Origin: Bifidobacterium breve
GTDB lineage: Bacteria > Actinomycetota > Acidimicrobiia > Acidimicrobiales > Ilumatobacteraceae
Assembly: GCA_945893395.1 (NCBI GenBank)
Contig: CAMDEC010000005.1
Span: forward strand, 1-48,997
Length of the DNA: 48,997 nucleotides
Direction: 5' to 3'
How positions within the stretch are numbered: the first letter of the stretch is position 1; each line of letters starts with the position of its first letter. This document shows positions 42,290 through 48,997 of the stretch, in pieces. The notes beneath the pieces were generated by a model that had not been told where the DNA came from, ran no database searches, and saw only the letters and a list, made by a program, of their open reading frames with translations. The position numbers were made by a program, and so were the translations under genes.

Positions 42290-42999
42290 GAATTCACCCG
42301 AGTGGCCCAATTAATTTCGGCGTCGGGTGCCCGCAAATAAAGCGCCTGCAATTCGGTTGCCGTCTGCCACTGTTCAACCAGAGCCAACTCGGCTGCGATT
42401 AGCGCGAGAACCGCCGCACTCGGCTGAGCAAGTTGTTCACTCGCCCATTCAATTGACAAGCCAGTGGTCTCGAGCATCTCGCTCAACTGCTGGCGATAAC
42501 GCAATGCACCGTTGCCGACGATCAATGCTTCTTGGCCACGGTCGATGATCTCGACGACACAATCACTGACGCTGCCAACTCGCGGCGGTTTAACTTCAAT
42601 GCTCGACCCAATGTCGTTGCGATACATCGCCCAATAAAGTTCGCCGCGTCGGGCATCAATGGTCGACAACACGACCCGTTGCGTGGTTGTCACCGAACGG
42701 GCCAAAATATCCAAACTTGAAACTCCAACAACTGGCACATCCAACACTTGGGCGATCGTTTTGGCCGAGGCAATGCCAACGCGCATGCCAGTGAACAAAC
42801 CCGGCCCAATATCCACGGCCATAACATCGATCTCGCGCATCGAGATATCTGCCTGTGCACAGACGCTTGAGATCATCGGTGCGAGCAATTCGGCGTGGCG
42901 CCGATCGCTCGTGACGTGGGCACTCGCCAACAACTGTTTCGAATTGTTGACTGCGACGCTCACGGCATCCGTAGATGTGTCAATCGCCAAAATAATCAT
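42286..42999 (-). CDS. tsaB: t6A synthesis protein TsaB
   Basis: Non-catalytic ASKHA-fold partner that dimerises with TsaD. The product has 237 residues. It opens MIILAIDTSTDAVSVAVNN and has DRRHAELLAPMI, VAVDIGPGLFTGMRVGIASAKT and a later VLSTIDARRGELYWAMYR, all family-typical. It is placed between tsaE (5-bp gap) and rimI (ATGA overlap). With tsaE and tsaD this window contains three of the four t6A genes; tsaC is absent here. Confidence 0.95.
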   Translation of the reverse strand: MIILAIDTSTDAVSVAVNNSKQLLASAHVTSDRRHAELLAPMISSVCAQADISMREIDVMAVDIGPGLFTGMRVGIASAKTIAQVLDVPVVGVSSLDILARSVTTTQRVVLSTIDARRGELYWAMYRNDIGSSIEVKPPRVGSVSDCVVEIIDRGQEALIVGNGALRYRQQLSEMLETTGLSIEWASEQLAQPSAAVLALIAAELALVEQWQTATELQALYLRAPDAEINWATRVNS

Positions 43000-43004
43000 C
43001 GGTC

Positions 43005-43505
43005 TCAGCCTCGCGCCAATACTTTGAAACTGGTGGATAATTCTTCGCTGAGTTTGTTAAATCGGCTCGCCCATTGGGCCCCACGCGCCCCAACAGTTAC
43101 CGTGCGCACCTCAGTATCGGCTGTTTCGACAGCATGCTCAAAGCGCAGCACCAAAGCATCGCCCAGTTCATCGCCGACTATGTCTCCCCATTCGACGGCG
43201 ATCACCCCGCCACTGTCTTGCAGTTCATCGAGTCCTAGATCTTCAAGCTCACCCGTTCGCTCAAGGCGATAAAGATCGGCGTGATGCAACGACATTCGCC
43301 CTGAACCGTAATTATGCAGCAAGTTAAATGTCGGCGAAGTAATCAAATCAGTCACACCAAGTGCGCGACCAAAACTCTGCGTAAATGTCGTCTTACCCGT
43401 ACCCATTTCGCCAGCCAAAACGATCATGTCGCGCGGTCGCACATGCGCGGCAACAATTTCTGCAAACTGCCGCGTATCTGTCAATGAGCCAAGCAAAAAC
43501 TTCAT
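43005..43505 (-). CDS. tsaE: t6A synthesis ATPase TsaE
   Basis: P-loop ATPase that resets the TsaBD complex. The product has 166 residues. Walker A GEMGTGKTTF is at 32–41, the switch-like SPTFNLLHNYGSG follows near 58–70, then the HADLYRLERTGELEDLG block and VIAVEWGDIVGDEL (Walker-B-like with the conserved Trp). The C-terminus has about 20 extra polar residues. It lies 5 bp after alr and 5 bp before tsaB. Confidence 0.95.
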   Translation of the reverse strand: MKFLLGSLTDTRQFAEIVAAHVRPRDMIVLAGEMGTGKTTFTQSFGRALGVTDLITSPTFNLLHNYGSGRMSLHHADLYRLERTGELEDLGLDELQDSGGVIAVEWGDIVGDELGDALVLRFEHAVETADTEVRTVTVGARGAQWASRFNKLSEELSTSFKVLARG

Positions 43506-43510
43506 TGCGA

Positions 43511-44644
43511 CTAAACCTTTTTTTCGATATATACGCGTGGCACGCGCGCGCTAATGCCACAAACAATCTCATAGCCGATCGTGTCGAGCCGGGTCGCAAT
43601 TTGGTTGGCAGCAATTTTCTCGCTGCCCTGCGTGCCAAGCAAAACTGCCTGGTCGCCGATTTTGACTTCTGCGTCAGCGCAGTTGACCATCAACTGATCC
43701 ATCGTCACAACACCAACAATCGGGCAACGCTTACCCGCGATCAATACTTCGCCCCCCACACTCCACAACCGACGTGGCACACCATCGGCATACCCGAGCG
43801 GCAGCGTGGCGATCGTGGCTGCGCTATCTAGTTTTTTTCGCAAACCGTATGAAACACCTTCGCCCGCATCAAGCCGTTGCACATGACTAACGCGAGCATG
43901 CAGCGACATCGCTGGTCGCAAACGACTTGCGACCGTTTCGGTTTCATTGCTCGGGGCAATGCCATAAATCGCGATGCCGACTCGCGCAATGTCGGTCGCA
44001 GCATTCAAATTTCGCAACATCGCCGCCGAATTTGACGTGTGCACATATTTTGGTCGCATTTTTTTGCGTTCAAGTTCGGCGACAAAGTCGTCGAATCGTC
44101 GTTGTTGCTTGGCAGTCTCGTCATGACTCGGCAAGTCAGCCGCCGCAAAGTGCGTGTAAACACCCTCTAGTTGCAACGATGGCAGCGCACGAATTTGCTC
44201 AACGCGAGCCATCGCGCTGGATACCGTCACGCCAACGCGGTGCATCCCCGTGTCAACTTTTAAATGCACCTTGCCAACAACCCCAAGACGTTTTGCGACG
44301 GCTGCATAACTATTTATCGTCGCAGGGTTATACACGGTTGCTATAACTTCATCGCCCAACATTTGTTCGAATGCAACTTCGGGTTGCTCGCTGACGATCA
44401 AAATCGGTGCAGCAATTTTTGCGACACGCAATTGATGCGCCTCGTCGGCCAGCGCCACGCACAAGCCGCTCGCGCCCGCACTTAACGCAGTTCGCGCAAC
44501 TTCTACCGCGCCGTGTCCATAGCCGTTTGCTTTCACCGTGGCCCACAATTGCGAGCGCCCAGCCTGTTGAACTATCTCAGCGACATTTTGATGAATCACG
44601 TCGAGGTCGACTTCAACCCACGCCCAGCGATTAATCGGATTCAT
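43511..44644 (-). CDS. alr: Alanine racemase
   Basis: PLP enzyme making D-alanine for peptidoglycan. The product has 377 residues: TIM-barrel domain with the PLP lysine Lys38 in TVKANGYGHG, HLKVDTGMHRVGV, and HTSNSAAML; C-terminal beta domain with the catalytic Tyr266 in GEGVSYGLRKKL and the block PLGYADGVPRRL. All catalytic residues are intact. It sits between acpS (15-bp gap) and tsaE (5 bp), a conserved actinobacterial order linking cell-wall precursors with tRNA modification. Confidence 0.97.
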   Translation of the reverse strand: MNPINRWAWVEVDLDVIHQNVAEIVQQAGRSQLWATVKANGYGHGAVEVARTALSAGASGLCVALADEAHQLRVAKIAAPILIVSEQPEVAFEQMLGDEVIATVYNPATINSYAAVAKRLGVVGKVHLKVDTGMHRVGVTVSSAMARVEQIRALPSLQLEGVYTHFAAADLPSHDETAKQQRRFDDFVAELERKKMRPKYVHTSNSAAMLRNLNAATDIARVGIAIYGIAPSNETETVASRLRPAMSLHARVSHVQRLDAGEGVSYGLRKKLDSAATIATLPLGYADGVPRRLWSVGGEVLIAGKRCPIVGVVTMDQLMVNCADAEVKIGDQAVLLGTQGSEKIAANQIATRLDTIGYEIVCGISARVPRVYIEKKV

Positions 44645-44659
44645 CGCCGAATTTATTGC

Positions 44660-45025
44660 TCAGTTACTCGCGACGACAGCCACAGCCATGTCATCGGTGT
44701 GCGAAAGCGAAACGAGCCAACTCTGCACACCTTGGGCTTGGGCAAGTTCAAGAGCTCGACCAGTCACGATCAATTCGGGCGCGCCAGTTTCAGAATTGCG
44801 GATTGAAACATCGTGCAAGTCAAAAGCCCCGAGCCCAACACCAAGTGCCTTCATCGTCGCCTCACGCGCGGCAAATCGCACGGCCAAACTTGGTGCACTA
44901 TCCACACGACCCGACAATGATTCAAGTTCGGCCAATGTAAAAACTCGCGTGCGCAAATTTGGCGTGCGGTCCAGTGCATCACGAAATCGTCGCACGCTGA
45001 CAGCATCAATACCCAGACCAATCAT
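44660..45025 (-). CDS. acpS: Holo-[acyl-carrier-protein] synthase
   Basis: Transfers 4'-phosphopantetheine from CoA to acyl carrier protein. The product has 121 residues. Mg/CoA ligands are Asp7 in IGLGIDAV and the Glu in RFAAREATMKALG (about 49–61); the C-terminus has WLVSLSHTDDMAVA. The ATG at 45025 is chosen because AAGGGAG lies 8 nt upstream and homologues begin MI-GID; a farther start at 45049 would lie inside glmS. Its ribosome site overlaps the end of the glmS gene. Confidence 0.95.
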   Translation of the reverse strand: MIGLGIDAVSVRRFRDALDRTPNLRTRVFTLAELESLSGRVDSAPSLAVRFAAREATMKALGVGLGAFDLHDVSIRNSETGAPELIVTGRALELAQAQGVQSWLVSLSHTDDMAVAVVASN

Positions 45026-45030
45026 CTGCG

Positions 45031-48000
45031 CTACTCCCTTGTTCGCCAATGATCAGCCATGTCGCTGATCGGCAAGATCAGCAAATCGGCAACCGACACC
45101 TCAGCCAATCGATCTTCCCTGAACGCACCTTCGGTTTCTGTCACCCAGTCGACAAGTCGGTCATAACGGCGGTCGTAACCTTGCAGCACCGCGCGCATCG
45201 CCGTGGCTGGCAGTCGATCCTGAAACATCACATGCAACAGCGTGATGCCCGTGGTCTGTCCGCCTTTTGTTTCTGGCACCATGATCACCGTGCGATTGTC
45301 GCTGCGGCCACGAGCCACAAGAACTTCTTGGTCGCTGGCAACCCGACGCTTGGTGCCCACTAGTTGCGAATTTCGATCGACTCGCGAGGTCAGATTCTTT
45401 GACATTCCACCGCGATCAATGATCGTGATTGTTGCCGCGCCACTGACGATGTCGCCTTCGATTTGATATCGAGTAAACCCGGTTACGGCACCCACTGCGG
45501 CGTCTAGGTCTGCCACGATCTTGAGCACCCGATATGAAAGTCGCTCACGCGCCACTCCCGCTTCAAGCAACGCCTTGACCAACTTGCGGTCAAACAAACC
45601 TTCGTCACTTCGCGAGATACCCACGGTCACGGTCTTTGCCTGATGCTTGATCGCATCAACGGGACGCGTCAATTCGTCAACGCCACGCGTCAGCGCACTC
45701 GTCAAATCGTCGAGCAACAGTTCTGGTGAGGCAATCTTGCCCGAACTGCGCTGATACGCCTGAACCGGGTCGCTCGCCAGCGTGTCACGCAACATCGTCA
45801 CGATTCGCACCGCCGTACTGGCTTCCAGGTTGCCGTCGTAGTTGCCAGTGGCCAATGCATCGGTAAATCGTGTCGCAGGTGCACCCAACTCGGTGCGAAT
45901 CTTTTCCAACAATTTGTTGGCGTCACCGCCACGCTCAACTGCGTGTTCAACAACTTCGCGCGCTTCACGCAACGGCCGCGCCAAAGCATCAATCGCCAGT
46001 GCCGCCTCGTAGCCGAACAAATGTCCGACCATCACGCTCAAAATAAACGACAGGCTCGTCTCGACATTCGGCACCAACAACACCGCGGCGGCGGCATCAA
46101 AGCGCGTCTGGCCCGCTGTCGCAACGACGATCGGCAAGGCCTTGTGCGCACGGTAAATCGCAATTTCTTTGGCCACGTCTGACGCCGTACCTTCGAGCAG
46201 CCCGGTTGCACACACAAAAATCAACGGTTCACAAGACAAGTCAATGTGTTTTTTGTCCTCGGTTGAGTCGCTCGAAATTGATTTATAACAAAGCTCGGAC
46301 AATTTAATCCGCACCTCTTGGGCCGCGATCAAATTCATGCCGTTGCCAACCACCGTCCAGTAGCGTCGCGATGACGCAAACTGTTTCGCCGCCGCCGCAA
46401 TCTCTGGTCGCGTCGCCAAAACTTCAACAAGCGCATCAGGTATCTTGCGCAAACCAGCCAAGAGCTCATGTCGCGCACGGTCAGAAGATTTACCAAGCGC
46501 TTTTGACAACGCACACGCATAAAGTGCGCCGGCTGCAACCTGCGCGTAAAATGCCTTGGTGCTGGCAACGCTCATCTCGACGTCGCGACCGTCAGATGTA
46601 TACATCACACCATCTGCTTTCGCCGCAAGCTCACTGCCACGACGATTGACGATCGCCAGAACACTCGCGCCGCGCGCCCGCGCCAAGTCAACGGTGCGAT
46701 TCGTGTCGGTTGTAGTGCCGCTTTGGCTTACCGCAACAACGAGCGTGTCGCTCATATCAAGTTGCAGACCAAAACCCGAAAGTTCACTGGCCAACAGCGC
46801 TTCGGCGCTCAAACCAATGCCAACCAATTCGTTCAGCAACTTGGCAAGTGCCTGACCAGCAACTGCCGCCGTTCCCTGGCCGATCACACGAACTTTTGTT
46901 ATTGTGCCCGACGCCAACCGATCACAAATTGATTGTGGCAAAACTCTTTCGCCCAGATCGGTTGCCAACACGCCGTTGTTTTCGACAATTCGCCCGCGAA
47001 TTGTTTTACGGAAACTTTCCGGCGCTTCGGCAATCTCTTTTGCCAAAAAATGTTTGTGCTCGCCGCGATTTATATCTCGTGTCGTTATCTCGGCAGTCAA
47101 AACTTTCTCAGCGGTCAAATCAATTCTGCGTCCGTCATACGCGACCAACTCGATACCAGATAATTCGCCGGCGTTGGCTGCCGAGAGGGCAACTACTTGA
47201 CCTCTGCTCGACGGATTATTTATGTCGGCGAGGGCCTCTCCATCCATGCGCACATAGTTGAGAGTCTCTTCGACCACGCCGTATGGTTCGCTGGCAACAA
47301 TGAATCGATCCTCGGCAAGACCAATGCACAATCCTTGACCACTGCCGTGCAGAGCCAGCAACAATTTATCCGGCTCAGTCGCACCCGCGACCGCAATCGC
47401 CACCGAACCCTCAAACTGGGCGACAGTTTCACGAAATGCGTCGGTCAAATTTTTTGTCGTGGCTAGTTTTCGTGAAACCAATGCAGGGATAACTTTTGCG
47501 TCGGTTGTTATCGGCCCCGCGACACGCAAACCATATTGCACTCGCAGGTCAGCATGGTTGTCAACATCACCGTTCAATGCCGCCACCAAATATGCGTCAT
47601 CATGCTTGCCTTCAAGTTCTTCGCTGTTCACGGGGTGCGCGTTGGGTTCAGAGATGATTCCGACGCTCGCCCACCTGGTGTGTGCCAACACTGCAACTTG
47701 CGCATTTGGTTGCGAGATGCAGAGCCGCAACAAAGCATCAGCCATCACGGCGTTGCGCATCACACGGGTATTGTCGCCAAGTTCGCCAATTTCTGCAGCG
47801 GCCTTATAAACAAACGACCACGCATTTTCGGTTATGCGCATCGCCCCAGACATGAACAATGCATCTTCGCGACGATTCGCCAATAGAGCTTTAACTTCTT
47901 TGTCAGTTGCCTTCAGACCGTGGCTCGATACGAGCACATGAATACCCGCCGAATCGCGACCGCGAACCTCGAGCCGATCCAAACCCGAGAACGCCTGCTG

Positions 48001-48441
48001 AATCGAAAAATATCCGCTGCGTGCCGAATCTGAAGCCCCTTGCCCCGCCAATGCGTCGACGAGTTTCGCCGTGCGAATTCGATCATGACGCAGTTCCCAA
48101 ATCGCGTCTTTGGCGCGAATTATTTCATCCAGTGCATGTTGCGAAGTTTCAGTCTGCAAACTTGCCGATTTCTCGACCGACTGTTCATAGGCGTCGACAA
48201 TCGCATCCAGTTGGTCAATTCGAGAGGTCATCGCCGCAATCAACTGATGGTTGTCGGCCATACACAACTGGCCGGCCTCGCCACGCAAAAGTTTGTCGGC
48301 GGTCGTCACGGCTTGGGCGAGTTGGTCAATGTCACTCTTGGTGCCAGCGTCTAAAGCGGCATCCAACAGAGCCAAGATCTCTTTGGCGGTTGGGGTGGCT
48401 CGTCGAGTCTTACGGCTCAACACGCAGATAATTCCGCACAT
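45031..48441 (-). CDS. glmS: Giant GlmS-like protein: interrupted glutaminase domain, two SIS domains, long C-terminal extension
   Basis: The product has 1136 residues, versus about 600 for glucosamine-6-phosphate synthase. It keeps the N-terminal nucleophile (MCGI, Cys2), but about 140 helical residues (11–150) separate it from the next motif GLDRLEVRGRDSAG (153–166). A second insertion precedes HTRWAS (254–259); NG (290–291) and Asp314 follow. SIS domain 1 (about 515–650) has VIGQGTAAVAGQ, SQSGTTTDT and SVASTKAF; SIS domain 2 (about 690–830) has VVGNGMNLIAAQEV with E709/K713/E716-like positions and His732. The C-terminal active-site Lys of GlmS seems replaced by Arg. Residues about 835–1136 match nothing I know. 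Gene position (glmM upstream, acpS downstream) supports a GlmS role. Confidence 0.85.
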   Translation of the reverse strand: MCGIICVLSRKTRRATPTAKEILALLDAALDAGTKSDIDQLAQAVTTADKLLRGEAGQLCMADNHQLIAAMTSRIDQLDAIVDAYEQSVEKSASLQTETSQHALDEIIRAKDAIWELRHDRIRTAKLVDALAGQGASDSARSGYFSIQQAFSGLDRLEVRGRDSAGIHVLVSSHGLKATDKEVKALLANRREDALFMSGAMRITENAWSFVYKAAAEIGELGDNTRVMRNAVMADALLRLCISQPNAQVAVLAHTRWASVGIISEPNAHPVNSEELEGKHDDAYLVAALNGDVDNHADLRVQYGLRVAGPITTDAKVIPALVSRKLATTKNLTDAFRETVAQFEGSVAIAVAGATEPDKLLLALHGSGQGLCIGLAEDRFIVASEPYGVVEETLNYVRMDGEALADINNPSSRGQVVALSAANAGELSGIELVAYDGRRIDLTAEKVLTAEITTRDINRGEHKHFLAKEIAEAPESFRKTIRGRIVENNGVLATDLGERVLPQSICDRLASGTITKVRVIGQGTAAVAGQALAKLLNELVGIGLSAEALLASELSGFGLQLDMSDTLVVAVSQSGTTTDTNRTVDLARARGASVLAIVNRRGSELAAKADGVMYTSDGRDVEMSVASTKAFYAQVAAGALYACALSKALGKSSDRARHELLAGLRKIPDALVEVLATRPEIAAAAKQFASSRRYWTVVGNGMNLIAAQEVRIKLSELCYKSISSDSTEDKKHIDLSCEPLIFVCATGLLEGTASDVAKEIAIYRAHKALPIVVATAGQTRFDAAAAVLLVPNVETSLSFILSVMVGHLFGYEAALAIDALARPLREAREVVEHAVERGGDANKLLEKIRTELGAPATRFTDALATGNYDGNLEASTAVRIVTMLRDTLASDPVQAYQRSSGKIASPELLLDDLTSALTRGVDELTRPVDAIKHQAKTVTVGISRSDEGLFDRKLVKALLEAGVARERLSYRVLKIVADLDAAVGAVTGFTRYQIEGDIVSGAATITIIDRGGMSKNLTSRVDRNSQLVGTKRRVASDQEVLVARGRSDNRTVIMVPETKGGQTTGITLLHVMFQDRLPATAMRAVLQGYDRRYDRLVDWVTETEGAFREDRLAEVSVADLLILPISDMADHWRTRE

Positions 48442-48448
48442 AATTTCT

Positions 48449-48454
48449 AGTCTA
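48449..48454 (-). promoter_or_regulatory. glmS: Candidate leaderless -10 element TAGACT
   Basis: On the minus strand TAGACT (TANNNT) ends 7 nt before the glmS ATG and no ribosome site is seen, so glmS may have its own promoter despite lying only 27 bp after glmM. Confidence 0.35.
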
Positions 48455-48468
48455 CTTTCGCATCGCTA

Positions 48469-48997
48469 TCAGCCGAGTCGCGCAGTTATCGCGTCGGCCA
48501 ATGTTGCAGCCACCGTCTCAGCCGTATCTTGTTGCGGTGCCTCAACCATAACCCGCACCATCGGCTCGGTTCCACTTGCACGCACCAAAACGCGACCGAC
48601 TCCTCCAAGGGATTTCTCGGCCATTGCGATCTCGTTTTTGAAAAGTTGATCTATGTCTTCAATTCGTCTGCTGACGCGAAGGTTGACCAACACCTGAGGA
48701 AAACTAGTCATTGCTTGACTGGCGATCTCGCTCAGCGATTTTTTTGAACCAACGATCAACGAAGCAAGTCTCAGCGCCGCAAGCAAACCATCGCCGGTTG
48801 TCGCCAAATCACGATAGATAATGTGTCCGCTTTGCTCGCCACCCAACGAAAGCGAACCATGTTCAAGGGCGATCAAAACCGATCTGTCACCGACCGGGGT
48901 CGTGACTACTTCAATCTCTGCTTGCTTCATCGCCTGGTGAAAGCCGATGTTGGTCATAACCGTCACGACAACTTTGTTGTTCCGCAAAGTTCCCTGC
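48469..48997 (-). CDS. glmM: Phosphoglucosamine mutase, N-terminal part outside window
   Basis: Converts glucosamine-6-phosphate to glucosamine-1-phosphate, the step after GlmS in UDP-GlcNAc synthesis. Only the last ~175 residues are in the window, and the frame is open to the edge. Visible are NNKVVVTVMTNIGFHQAM, the sugar-binding loop LGGEQSGHII, the TTGDGLLAALRLA block, and the phosphate-binding RASGTEPMVRVMVEA at the C-terminus. The active-site serine and Mg loop lie outside. Adjacent glmS makes the two genes a pathway pair. Confidence 0.95.
   Translation of the reverse strand, partial: QGTLRNNKVVVTVMTNIGFHQAMKQAEIEVVTTPVGDRSVLIALEHGSLSLGGEQSGHIIYRDLATTGDGLLAALRLASLIVGSKKSLSEIASQAMTSFPQVLVNLRVSRRIEDIDQLFKNEIAMAEKSLGGVGRVLVRASGTEPMVRVMVEAPQQDTAETVAATLADAITARLG

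Overview
The window looks like a chromosomal segment of a planktonic actinobacterium of the class Acidimicrobiia (Ilumatobacter / freshwater acIV type). The assignment is an inference. It rests on moderate G+C, leaderless-looking TANNNT promoters, a type-B sdhCAB, a K+-independent H+-pyrophosphatase, the gene order glmM–glmS–acpS–alr–tsaE–tsaB–rimI–tsaD–dus–maf–groES–groEL, and a secreted protein with a Cys/Lys-rich tail I associate with this group. Nearly all sequence is coding, genes are tightly packed, and many overlap by 4 nt (ATGA).

Region 1 (1–9.6 kb) holds accessory metabolism and transport: the 3' part of an iron alcohol dehydrogenase, a secreted protein, a luciferase-like oxidoreductase, an MFS transporter, a PglK-like ABC exporter, a small membrane protein, an HD-domain protein, an HSL-type esterase, an asparaginase II and a DedA protein. 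Region 2 (9.7–22.1 kb) is central energy metabolism: sdhCAB, hppA, an SCP2 protein, mdh, an OafA-type acyltransferase, sucCD and a stand-alone cobalamin-binding mutase subunit. Succinate dehydrogenase, succinyl-CoA ligase and malate dehydrogenase are TCA steps, and the mutase subunit points to methylmalonyl-CoA entering at succinyl-CoA. Region 3 (22.1–27 kb) carries a PcrA-like helicase, YaaA, a dienelactone hydrolase-like protein and an NlpC/P60 peptidase.

Region 4 (about 27.1–29.0 kb) is a foreign AT-rich island. It holds one gene fusing an RmlD-like Rossmann domain to a Fe(II)/2-oxoglutarate dioxygenase-like domain, followed by a 41-codon tail of a tyrosine recombinase that abuts the 3' end of guaA, a known island insertion site.

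Region 5 (29–36.8 kb) contains guaA, a small secreted/membrane protein, an EamA transporter, an FMN riboswitch with ribD–ribBA–ribH (no ribE), a secreted phospholipase A2, a CoA-type Nudix hydrolase and two small genes that are easy to miss. Region 6 (36.8–49 kb) is a long minus-strand housekeeping block: groESL under a CIRCE operator, maf, dus, the t6A genes tsaD, tsaB and tsaE with rimI, then alr, acpS, a 1136-residue GlmS-like protein and the 3' part of glmM. The giant GlmS and the guaA-linked island are the most unusual elements. No rRNA, tRNA, CRISPR array or complete insertion sequence was recognised.
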